Source: Mangrovibacterium sp041596335 (GTDB lineage Bacteria > Bacteroidota > Bacteroidia > Bacteroidales > Prolixibacteraceae). From it: DNA of 64,000 nt. Under the pieces are notes generated by a model, which had not been told where the DNA came from, searched no databases, and was given only the letters and a program-made list of their open reading frames with translations. Position numbers and translations under genes: made by a program. The first letter of the stretch is position 1, and each line of letters opens with the position of its first letter. Positions 45,127 to 54,514 of the stretch are shown here, one piece after another. The stretch covers positions 15,030 to 79,029 of the forward strand of contig NZ_JBFHIT010000015.1 of the NCBI RefSeq assembly GCF_041596335.1. The letters run 5' to 3'.

Positions 45127-46638
45127 ATGGATCAAAATACTGGTAAAGTCGTTCAGGTGATTGGACCTGTGGTCGACATAAGCTTCGACCGGGAAGGCAG
45201 CAAACTCCCTAAAATTTACGATGCGCTCGAGATCGTTCGTCCGGGCACTACAAATTTGGTTGTTGAATGTCAGCAGCACATTGGTGAGAATTCTATCCGT
45301 GCCATCTCAATGGATTCAACCGACGGTTTAAAAAGAGGTCTGGAAGTGATTCAAACCGGAAGACCAATCACCATGCCGATTGGGGAAATTGCCCTTGGGC
45401 GCTTGCTCAACGTAACCGGCGACGCGGTAGACGGATTAAAACAACTCCCGAAGGACGGATTACACATACATAACAAACCACCAAAATACGAAGACCTGAC
45501 AACCGAAACAGAAGTTCTCTATACCGGGATTAAGGTAATCGACCTGATTGAGCCTTACGCAAAAGGAGGTAAAATTGGTTTGTTCGGTGGCGCCGGTGTC
45601 GGAAAAACAGTACTGATCCAGGAATTAATTAACAACATCGCCCTTGCACACAGCGGATTATCGGTATTTGCAGGTGTTGGCGAACGTACCCGCGAAGGAA
45701 ACGACCTGCTTCGCGAAATGATCGAAGCCGACATTGTTGACTATGGCGAGGAATTCAAAAAAACAATGGAAGCCGGTGGCTGGGACCTGACCAAAGTAAG
45801 CGAGGAAAGCTTAAAGAAGTCGAAACTGGCTCTGGTGTTCGGACAAATGAACGAACCGCCCGGTGCTCGTGCACGTGTAGCTTTATCCGGATTAACCATC
45901 GCTGAAAGCTTGCGCGATGGCGACGGTTCTCCAGGCTCAGGAAAAGACATCCTATTCTTTGTTGACAATGTATTCCGTTTCACCCAAGCCGGTTCTGAGG
46001 TGTCAGCCCTTTTGGGTCGTATGCCATCGGCAGTGGGCTACCAACCAACTCTAGCCAGCGAAATGGGTGAGATGCAGGAACGAATCACCTCAACCAAAAA
46101 CGGATCGATTACATCGGTACAGGCTGTTTACGTACCTGCCGATGACTTGACCGACCCGGCACCTGCAACAACATTTGCCCACCTGGACGCAACGACTGTG
46201 TTGAGCCGTAAAATCTCGGAGCTGGGTATTTATCCGGCGGTTGACCCACTGGATTCAACCTCCCGGATTCTAACTGAAGATATTGTAGGAAAGGAACATT
46301 ACACCTGCGCGCAACAAGTAAAAGAAGTTTTACAGCGCTATAAAGAGCTGCAGGATATTATCGCCATTCTGGGTATGGACGAGCTTTCGGAAGAAGACAA
46401 ACTGGTTGTTCACCGTGCCCGTCGTGTGCAACGCTTCTTATCGCAACCATTCTTTGTAGCCGAACAGTTTACAGGCCTTGAAGGTAAATTGGTCTCAATC
46501 GAAGATACGATCAAAGGTTTCAATATGATTATGAATGGTGAAGTTGACCAATACCCGGAAGCTGCCTTCAACTTAGTTGGAACAATCGAGGAAGCCATTG
46601 CAAAAGGTGAAAAAATGCTGGCCGAAGCTACGGTCTAA
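45127..46638 (+). CDS. atpD: ATP synthase F1 subunit beta
   Basis: The catalytic beta subunit of F1, about 503 residues, carrying the nucleotide sites that make ATP. The Walker A motif GGAGVGKTVLIQELINNIA, the Walker B-like LFFVDNVFRFTQAGSEVSA and the PSAVGYQPTLASEMGEMQER signature are intact. The start is ATG 45127 (MDQNTGKVVQVIG); the frame upstream to 45070 is not homologous. As is usual in Bacteroidota, only atpD and atpC lie together here; the other subunit genes are elsewhere in the genome. atpC follows after 17 bp. Confidence 0.97.
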   Translation: MDQNTGKVVQVIGPVVDISFDREGSKLPKIYDALEIVRPGTTNLVVECQQHIGENSIRAISMDSTDGLKRGLEVIQTGRPITMPIGEIALGRLLNVTGDAVDGLKQLPKDGLHIHNKPPKYEDLTTETEVLYTGIKVIDLIEPYAKGGKIGLFGGAGVGKTVLIQELINNIALAHSGLSVFAGVGERTREGNDLLREMIEADIVDYGEEFKKTMEAGGWDLTKVSEESLKKSKLALVFGQMNEPPGARARVALSGLTIAESLRDGDGSPGSGKDILFFVDNVFRFTQAGSEVSALLGRMPSAVGYQPTLASEMGEMQERITSTKNGSITSVQAVYVPADDLTDPAPATTFAHLDATTVLSRKISELGIYPAVDPLDSTSRILTEDIVGKEHYTCAQQVKEVLQRYKELQDIIAILGMDELSEEDKLVVHRARRVQRFLSQPFFVAEQFTGLEGKLVSIEDTIKGFNMIMNGEVDQYPEAAFNLVGTIEEAIAKGEKMLAEATV

Positions 46639-46655
46639 TCATTAAATCGAACGCT

Positions 46656-46898
46656 ATGTTTCTTGAAATAATTACTCCGGAAAAGAAAATATTCAGTGGT
46701 TATGTGGAACTGGTCAGAGTTCCGGGGGTTAAAGGAACCTTTGAAATCTTGACCAAACACGCTCCGATTATTTCCAATCTGGAAAAAGGACAAATAAAAA
46801 TCGTTGAATCAATGGGCAAAACAAGCTATGTTGAAATAGCGGGTGGTGTTCTTGAATTACAGAATGATAAAATAATCGTGTTGGCCGAATCGGCCTAA
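46656..46898 (+). CDS. atpC: ATP synthase F1 subunit epsilon
   Basis: An 80-residue epsilon subunit containing only the N-terminal beta-sandwich (LEIITPEKKIFSGYVELV, GTFEILTKHAPIISNLEKG). The C-terminal helical hairpin that inhibits ATP hydrolysis in E. coli is missing, as is usual in Bacteroidota, giving the short form. It links gamma to the c-ring in the central stalk. It closes the atpDC operon and is followed at once by a terminator. Confidence 0.94.
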   Translation: MFLEIITPEKKIFSGYVELVRVPGVKGTFEILTKHAPIISNLEKGQIKIVESMGKTSYVEIAGGVLELQNDKIIVLAESA

Positions 46899-46921
46899 CC
46901 ACATGGTATCGAGTCTAAAAG

Positions 46922-46960
46922 AAAAACCTGATGGAGTTTCCGTCAGGTTTTTCTTTTTTT
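46922..46960 (+). terminator. Intrinsic terminator of atpDC
   Basis: AAAAACCTGA (46922-46931) pairs with TCAGGTTTTT (46943-46952); inner GGA/TCC extends the stem around GTT. T-rich tract follows to 46960. Confidence 0.92.
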
Positions 46961-46976
46961 AAGGCATCAGCCGGAG

Positions 46977-48146
46977 TCAACGACTTAGCACACTCACCAT
47001 ACGTAGCAGCGCTTCTTCCAATGTGGACCTGGTACAGCCCAAATTCAACCTCATATAACCACTACCGTTTTTCCCAAACTGGACGCCTTTGTTAAAGGCA
47101 ACACCACCTTCAATTAAGGTCTTATTCAATTCTTCGTCCGTTAATCCCAAAGCCGAAAAATCAATCCATGCCAGATAAGTGGCTTCCAGTATCATCGGCT
47201 TGGCTTGCGGCAAATGCTCTTTCAGGTAGTCTACCATAAAGTTGAAGTTTCCCTGCAGATACTCCATCAACTGCCTGCGCCAATCCTCACCCTTTGTAAA
47301 AGCGGCTTCAAGCGCCAGATGCCCAAAAATATTCCCCATATGCAAATGGGGTACACTTAGCGTGCGCTCGTAGCGGGTAAAAAGTCGTTTATTCGGAATA
47401 ATCAGAAACGAGGTGGTTAAGCCGGCTGTGTTAAATGTTTTACTCGGAGCCATACAAACCACACAGTTTTGAGCTACTTCGTCCGAAATGGTTGCCAAAG
47501 GCGTATGGGTATATCCATCGAACACCAAATCGGAATGAATTTCGTCGGATACCATCAATATATTGTGCTCCAAACACAAGTTTGCCAAAGCTGTCAGCTC
47601 CTCGCGCGACCAAACCATTCCACCCGGGTTCTGTGGATTGCAAAGCAAAAGCATCTTGGTCTTTTCGCTGATCTTGCTTTTCAAGTCGTCCAGATCGAAC
47701 GTATACCGGCCCTCTTCCATTTTTAGCGGGTTATCCAAAACAACCCGCCCGGTTCCTGTCACCGATTCGAAAAACGGAAAATAAACCGGTGTTTGCACAA
47801 TCACTTCATCACCTCGCTGCGTAAAGGTCTCAATCAATAAGTTCAATCCAGCCACAACCCCGGGACTGTAGGAGATCCATTCTTTTTGAATCCCCCAATC
47901 ATGGCGACTCTTCATCCAGTCTGCAATTGCCTGAAAATACGAATCTGCCCGGAACGTATAGCCCAGCACTTCGTGCTCCATCCGCTGCCTCAGAGCGTTC
48001 ATTATGAAATCGGGCGTCTTAAAGTCCATATCAGCTACCCAAAGGGGCAACACATCAGCATTGCCAAAAAATTTCGCCCGGGCATCATATTTCAACGAGT
48101 TCGTTCCTTCTCGCTGCACCGGCTCATCAAAATCATATTTCTTCAT
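46977..48146 (-). CDS. MalY/PatB-type PLP aminotransferase-fold lyase
   Basis: A 389-residue fold type I PLP enzyme, of the MalY/PatB (cystathionine beta-lyase-like) group. The start LKYDARAKFFGNADVLPLWVADMDF-type region (WVADMDF at residues 37-43) is diagnostic. CNPQNPGGMVWSREEL binds the cofactor ring region, and the Schiff-base lysine is in MAPSKTFNTAGL. The C-terminal RLNLGCTRSTLEEALLRM binds the substrate carboxylate. Members cleave C-S bonds of cystathionine or cysteine conjugates, releasing pyruvate, ammonia and a thiol. It lies just upstream of nothing obvious; comB follows upstream with a 24-bp gap on the same strand. Confidence 0.9.
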   Translation of the reverse strand: MKKYDFDEPVQREGTNSLKYDARAKFFGNADVLPLWVADMDFKTPDFIMNALRQRMEHEVLGYTFRADSYFQAIADWMKSRHDWGIQKEWISYSPGVVAGLNLLIETFTQRGDEVIVQTPVYFPFFESVTGTGRVVLDNPLKMEEGRYTFDLDDLKSKISEKTKMLLLCNPQNPGGMVWSREELTALANLCLEHNILMVSDEIHSDLVFDGYTHTPLATISDEVAQNCVVCMAPSKTFNTAGLTTSFLIIPNKRLFTRYERTLSVPHLHMGNIFGHLALEAAFTKGEDWRRQLMEYLQGNFNFMVDYLKEHLPQAKPMILEATYLAWIDFSALGLTDEELNKTLIEGGVAFNKGVQFGKNGSGYMRLNLGCTRSTLEEALLRMVSVLSR

Positions 48147-48170
48147 TGGTCGTATTTGATCGCTATAAAT

Positions 48171-48860
48171 TTATAAATCAATTTTTCGCAGGTAATTTCG
48201 TCCATTCTCCTGCTCCACTTTCAACACAAAATTGAACTTGCTTAAATCCAGACAAAGTTCAAAATCAGCTTGCGGCGCCCATCTTTGCTTCTCGGCATCG
48301 AAGAACCGAGCTCCAGGGCCAAAACGCAGACTATGCTTCATCTGTTCAAAGTCAACCGGCTTTTCTTCAAGCTTAGCTTTAATATACTCGGCAAGGAACG
48401 TGTCCTCATCTGTTGGAGCACTACACGCGTACCCCATACATACCAGCGACAGATATTCGGGTTGTTTTTGCTGAATATACTTAATAATAGCACCGGCATT
48501 TACAAAACTCCCGGTTATTAGCTCATCAGCCTGTGTGGCATTGGCAATCCCCTGTGTACCCGAACTGGTAGTGTGAACCATGGTCTTTCCGGCCAGATTT
48601 AACCGTAATAATTGCGAAGGCGAATTGCCACAGTCAAACCCTTCAGGTTTCTGTTCGTTCCGTTCGCCAACCAATAAATACTCCGGATGCTGATCCTTCA
48701 ACTGATAAGCTTCATCAATCTTCCCAACCGGATAGATTCGCCGGACCCCATGATCGAACGCGTAACAGGCTACCGAAAAGGCACGAAACACATCAATAAT
48801 AACGGTAAGCCCCCGAGCACTCCGGGCACCTTCCAATAATTGTAAAATTTCTATCTGCAT
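48171..48860 (-). CDS. comB: 2-phosphosulfolactate phosphatase family protein (ComB)
   Basis: A 229-residue ComB-fold protein. Recognisable blocks are VIIDVFRAFSVACYAF (about 22-37), LVGERNEQKPEGFDCGNSPS and TTSSGTQGIANA (about 95-106). In methanogens ComB removes phosphate from 2-phosphosulfolactate in coenzyme M synthesis; the homologues in Bacteroidota and clostridia have no proven substrate. It lies directly upstream of the MalY/PatB-like lyase on the same strand (24-bp gap), so the two probably form an operon, perhaps in organosulfur metabolism. That link is inferred. Confidence 0.85.
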   Translation of the reverse strand: MQIEILQLLEGARSARGLTVIIDVFRAFSVACYAFDHGVRRIYPVGKIDEAYQLKDQHPEYLLVGERNEQKPEGFDCGNSPSQLLRLNLAGKTMVHTTSSGTQGIANATQADELITGSFVNAGAIIKYIQQKQPEYLSLVCMGYACSAPTDEDTFLAEYIKAKLEEKPVDFEQMKHSLRFGPGARFFDAEKQRWAPQADFELCLDLSKFNFVLKVEQENGRNYLRKIDL

Positions 48861-49408
48861 CGATTATTTAATCATTCTGTTAAAGCTATCCTGCATTCAA
48901 CGCCTTACCAATTGAAAACAGAAAGGGTAAAACTAGCATTCATTCCCTGAAAAGAGTATGCTAAATGGCAATAATTCGGCTTGTTTTTGAAATATCCAGA
49001 CTTAAGTGGGTTCAATCAAGGCTATCGGACACGAAATTCTTTTCAATCCAGAAGAGAATCACACAAACGATGCATTAAATCGAAACTGAAGCGCCCCTCG
49101 GAATACTGACAGAAATCATGTTTTTCGAGATTAAGACCTTATTGTGTTAATTACATGTTAACTTATAAGACTATTTTTCGACATATCAAATTTTAATTTC
49201 GATATACTATATCTATGACCACGAACAACCTTCCCACTCCATCTACCTCATCTACTTGCCCTTACGACACTTTCTATTTTCAGTGAAAACACACTTCATG
49301 CTGAACAGCATATTTTTAACTTAGCCTTAACGTGTGTTTTGCAGCATGTTTTTGATTCGTCTCTATCTTTGTAGTGTGATTAATGATTAACAATTTAAAA
49401 TTACAACA
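48861..49408. other. 548-bp AT-rich region upstream of the tandem secreted paralogues
   Basis: No gene seen. It holds the divergent upstream region of comB and the promoter at 49338-49371 for the paralogue pair. It is strongly AT-rich from about 49090, with the dyad-like GTTAATTACATGTTAAC near 49145. No repeat or RNA element recognised. Confidence 0.6.
49338..49371 (+). promoter_or_regulatory. Bacteroidota-type promoter of the secreted paralogues
   Basis: -33 TTTG (49338-49341) and -7 TATCTTTG (49364-49371) at 22-bp spacing, giving a start about 30 bp before the ATG. The leader is short and AT-rich, suiting strong expression. Confidence 0.6.
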
Positions 49409-49993
49409 ATGAAAACAATGAAAACTTTTATCGCGATTTTTGCCTTAGTAGCTTCGGCAAATGTAGCAATGGCTAGTGGTAACTTACGGGTTGACATCCT
49501 GCCTATTAACACAGAACGTGCAGTTGTGGCTATTTCAAGCAATTCAGCTTCTCAATATGAAATCAGCATTAAAGATGCCACAGGAGAAGTAATTTATTAT
49601 AAAGAGACTGAAGGCACAACGAGCGACTACCGCAAAATTTTTGATTTCTCAAAACTGGAAGCAGGAGATTATAGTGTAGTTGCTTCAATCAACGGTGAAA
49701 CAAGTGTTCGCAACTTTACTATTGGACAAGAGATTGCCGTTGGTAACATGAGCTATGTAGTTGATCCTGTTTTTTCATTTGACGAAAACATTCTGCGAGT
49801 GTCGTTCCTTAACTACCCCGGCGAAGAAGTTAGCCTGCATGTTTACGACGGAAACGAGTTGATCTATTCAAAATCAATTGAAAATTCTTTTGCAGTAAAC
49901 GAAGGCCTGAACCTTTCCAAACTGGCCGGAGGTAACTACCAGGTTGTATTAGCCACTGCAAACGACGTATTCGACTATTCAATAAGTAAATAA
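49409..49993 (+). CDS. Small secreted protein with two sorting-domain-like beta-sandwiches (paralogue 1)
   Basis: A 194-residue exported protein: signal peptide (residues 1-22, AMAS), then two similar halves (about 24-108 and 112-194). Each half resembles the Ig-like fold of a type A type IX sorting domain: ISIKDATGEVIYYKETEG...FDFSKLEAGDYSVVASINGE (quoted in parts) and LHVYDGNELIYSKSIEN...LNLSKLAGGNYQVVLA. No separate passenger domain is present. It may be an abundant envelope protein, given its strong promoter. It has a paralogue 88 bp downstream. Function unknown; not confidently assigned to a family. Confidence 0.72.
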   Translation: MKTMKTFIAIFALVASANVAMASGNLRVDILPINTERAVVAISSNSASQYEISIKDATGEVIYYKETEGTTSDYRKIFDFSKLEAGDYSVVASINGETSVRNFTIGQEIAVGNMSYVVDPVFSFDENILRVSFLNYPGEEVSLHVYDGNELIYSKSIENSFAVNEGLNLSKLAGGNYQVVLATANDVFDYSISK

Positions 49994-50081
49994 TTCAGAG
50001 TGCGGAAGCCAACTCCCATCGCGGGATGAAGACCAAATTCAAGATCTGAACGGTTTGGCTTCAGGCACATAAGGAGAGAAT

Positions 50082-50681
50082 ATGAAAACGAATTTAAAAA
50101 TTGTCAGCTTTATCGTGATCCTGATGATTTCGGGAAAGCTAAGCTTTGCCTCCGGAACACCAAAGGTAGAAATGAAACCGCTGATCGGGAAAAACGCTGT
50201 TTTGCAGATTACTGACATGCCGGAAACGAGTCTTGAGATTACCATCAAGAACAAAACCGGCGAGGTAATCTACTACAGCGAAACCGAGAGCGACTCGGCA
50301 GGCTACCGGAACGTATTCGATTTTTCAGAATACAAACCGGGTGTTTACGATCTGATTGTCTCGAACGGCAAACTGGTAACCGAACGTGAGTTTACAGTTG
50401 CCGGAAACGTGGTTAACCTTGGAAACATGCAAATGAATAATAAGCCATTCTTTGCATTTAACGACACTGACCACATTGTTCGAGTTACTTATTTGAATTA
50501 TCCGGGCGAAAAAGTTAAACTGAAAGTTTATGAGGGGAATGAACTGATTTATAACAAAGCATTGGATAATTCATTCTCAGTAAACCAAGGACTAAACTTA
50601 TCTAAACTTGCTGCGGGTCAGTACCAGATTGTTCTGGCCACCGGAAATAAACAATTCAATTATCCGGTTGTCATCAGATAA
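50082..50681 (+). CDS. Small secreted protein (paralogue 2)
   Basis: A 199-residue paralogue of the preceding gene with the same plan: signal peptide (1-23, LSFASG), then two beta-sandwich halves. Shared blocks are TGEVIYYSETE, YLNYPGEKVKLKVYEGNEL and NQGLNLSKLAAGQYQIVLATGNK, collinear with the neighbour's TGEVIYYKETE, FLNYPGEEVSLHVYDGNEL and NEGLNLSKLAGGNYQVVLATAND. The two probably arose by tandem duplication and are co-transcribed (88-bp gap). Similarity is stronger in the second half. Function unknown. Confidence 0.72.
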   Translation: MKTNLKIVSFIVILMISGKLSFASGTPKVEMKPLIGKNAVLQITDMPETSLEITIKNKTGEVIYYSETESDSAGYRNVFDFSEYKPGVYDLIVSNGKLVTEREFTVAGNVVNLGNMQMNNKPFFAFNDTDHIVRVTYLNYPGEKVKLKVYEGNELIYNKALDNSFSVNQGLNLSKLAAGQYQIVLATGNKQFNYPVVIR

Positions 50682-50745
50682 ACAAGAACTTAAAAATGAG
50701 ATTCATTCCAATGCGGTTATCGAAAGAAGCCGCATTTTTTTTGTT

Positions 50746-51498
50746 TTAAACCGAAGTTACTTTTAACTTCCGAATCTTCTCCCTGACCGTTCCTCGCTCA
50801 GTGAGTCGGACAATAGCGAGAATAGCTGCGGCAATTAAACCCGGTTCTGTCACCGCTTTCACTATTTCGCCAATGCGCATGTCGCGTTGTTTCAAGAGGC
50901 TCTGTTTGTCCGCTTCGGCCCCAGTGAAATACTCCCCGGCAAACTTCCAGGCTCCATCGCGAGCCAGTTTCATACTAAAGTCTACCAAGTAATCATCCAC
51001 TTTGCCGGTTAGTTTTAGAATGAATTTCAGGTAGGGCCAAACCAACGACAAATTATCCTGCACTTCGTGCACCAGATCAGACAAGATGTCGTTGATCCGG
51101 TTAAAATCGTCGTGCAAACCGTCCAGCTCCTTATCTTTCGAAATTTCAGCGGCCGCAATCCCCAAATCGTAATTGATGTGCGCATTCATCCCAACCAGCA
51201 GATGCTGCAATACGATGGGCCAGTATTCCGGAGTCAACTCAAAAGCCTTCTGCCACGAAACCGACATCTCCGTTCCTCTTTTGTAAGCTTCCCAAGCATC
51301 AATATAACGCATGGCAAACAAAACATCCAACTGCTCCATTCGCGGACCATTTTCAAAATACCCGTTGGCAATTCCTTCCTTTACCTTAATCGTTACTTTT
51401 TTGTACAACGCTGCAAAGTAACCGGCAGGATCGTTATTTGCTTCTGCATCTTTGATTATCAGATCCAGCTTTTCAATGACCTGGTCAATGGTTTTCAT
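50746..51498 (-). CDS. DUF5995 family protein
   Basis: A 250-residue all-helical soluble protein matching DUF5995 as I know it. Characteristic stretches are DPAGYFAALYKKVTIKVKEGI near the start (quoted over two helices), GPRMEQLDVLFAMRYIDAW, PIVLQHLLVGMNAHINYDLG (about 109-128, with an Asn-Ala-His-Ile-Asn core) and DDFNRINDILSDLV. The conserved His and Asp residues in those two helices could form a metal or haem-like site, but no activity is established. It is a single gene convergent with the secreted paralogues. Confidence 0.82.
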   Translation of the reverse strand: MKTIDQVIEKLDLIIKDAEANNDPAGYFAALYKKVTIKVKEGIANGYFENGPRMEQLDVLFAMRYIDAWEAYKRGTEMSVSWQKAFELTPEYWPIVLQHLLVGMNAHINYDLGIAAAEISKDKELDGLHDDFNRINDILSDLVHEVQDNLSLVWPYLKFILKLTGKVDDYLVDFSMKLARDGAWKFAGEYFTGAEADKQSLLKQRDMRIGEIVKAVTEPGLIAAAILAIVRLTERGTVREKIRKLKVTSV

Positions 51499-51666
51499 CA
51501 GGTATAAGTTTTTTTTGAATCAACAGTCTGCCCGCTGCTTCGGTTCACTTCCCAACAGGACGGAGATCCAACTCCAGGCAACTTGCCGCAAAAAAGAGGG
51601 TTTGAACAATAGAACGTAATCCGCAGGATTATGGAACTGATCCTGAAACGTGTTCGACATGAATAC

Positions 51667-51888
51667 CATTGAGGGTTTCACTTAGAGTGAAGCCCTCAAT
51701 TTATTCCACAAGAAAAACCACCCCGACACGGCAATGGCTTTCAAATATTCAAACATTGTAACACCCTCATTAAATGTCATTGAGGGTTTCACTTAGAGTG
51801 AAGCCCTCAATTTATGCCACAGAAAAAGCCATCCCCAAAACGGAGATGGCTTCAATATATTGAGTTGATTTACTCGTTAATCAAGTCT
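51667..51888. repeat. Two diverging 111-bp tandem repeats, each with hairpins
   Basis: Copies begin at 51667 and 51778. The first about 38 bases are identical and contain TTGAGGG-TTTCACT / AGTGAAG-CCCTCAA, a 14-bp stem with a TAG loop. The second hairpin of each copy (AAGCCA-type) is degraded in copy 1 and intact in copy 2. Confidence 0.85.
51820..51853 (-). terminator. Intrinsic terminator of the mutA-mutB operon
   Basis: On the minus strand GAAGCCATC-TCC pairs with GGGGATGGCTT and is followed by TTTTTC, 40 bp past the mutB stop. Confidence 0.8.
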
Positions 51889-51893
51889 TACGA

Positions 51894-54047
<2,154 letters not shown>

Positions 54048-54061
54048 AATGTAAATATTTA

Positions 54062-54086
54062 AACGCGAAGACGCCAAGGCGCCAAG
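54062..54086. repeat. Left inverted-repeat arm of the GxxExxY cassette
   Basis: The 25-bp arm matches the reverse complement of 54486-54510 at 20 of 25 positions. It is built of about 8-bp words (GCGAAGAC, GCCAAGGC, GCCAAG). It lies 15 bp upstream of the mutB ATG. Confidence 0.85.
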
Positions 54087-54088
54087 AA

Positions 54089-54484
54089 TTAGTTAAAATA
54101 GTTATTGACTTTTCGTTTTATTCCCTGCTTAAATAGCGGGACATTAAAATTGATTAAGTAACCAAGTTTCATATTTGCCAATTTCAAATAGGTAACTAAT
54201 TGCACTTCGTGTATTGGCATTAGCACCTCAACAGCTTTAAGTTCAATAACTACTGCATTTTCAACTAGCAAATCAATACAAAACTGTTTTTCCAAAACCT
54301 TTCCTTTAAAAACAACCGGCAGCATAACTTGCCGTTCAACCTTCAAGTTCAGGCTTCTTAACTCTTCAAAAAGACAGACTTCATAAACCGACTCGAGTAA
54401 ACCAGGTCCAAGTTCACGATGCACTTCATAAGCGGCATGCACAATTTCCTCCCCAATTTGCTCGTACTCGAATTTCGAAATCAT
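54089..54484 (-). CDS. GxxExxY protein (PD-(D/E)XK nuclease-like)
   Basis: A 131-residue member of the GxxExxY family. The name-giving motif is GLLESVY (about residues 27-33) within GPGLLESVYEVCLFEEL. The nuclease-like core follows as FCIDLLVENAVVIELKAVE (Asp...Glu-x-Lys), then HEVQLVTYLKLA with the conserved Gln. The fold resembles PD-(D/E)XK nucleases, but activity and role are unproven. Family genes are scattered erratically in many phyla, often between repeats of the kind found here on both sides. It interrupts mutA and mutB in the same orientation, so mutB transcription must run through it. Confidence 0.93.
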   Translation of the reverse strand: MISKFEYEQIGEEIVHAAYEVHRELGPGLLESVYEVCLFEELRSLNLKVERQVMLPVVFKGKVLEKQFCIDLLVENAVVIELKAVEVLMPIHEVQLVTYLKLANMKLGYLINFNVPLFKQGIKRKVNNYFN

Positions 54485-54485
54485 C

Positions 54486-54510
54486 CTTTGCGTCTTTGTG
54501 TCTTTGCGTT
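54486..54510. repeat. Right inverted-repeat arm of the GxxExxY cassette
   Basis: Reads CTTTGCGT / CTTTGTGT / CTTTGCGTT: three 8-bp words in tandem. Pairs with the arm at 54062-54086 (20/25). It ends 5 bp before the mutA stop. Confidence 0.85.
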
Positions 54511-54514
54511 CTGA

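Larger units (their letters stand above)
51499..51893. other. Intergenic region with duplicated terminator block
   Basis: 395 bp between the DUF5995 gene start and the mutB stop. It contains two 111-bp tandem copies (51667-51888) of a hairpin-bearing block and the mutB terminator. Nothing recognised in 51499-51660. Confidence 0.7.

Noticed and set aside
54089..54484. GxxExxY protein as a restriction or toxin component
   Set aside because: No methyltransferase, antitoxin or defence gene is adjacent; the neighbours are metabolic. Kept as an isolated cassette gene.
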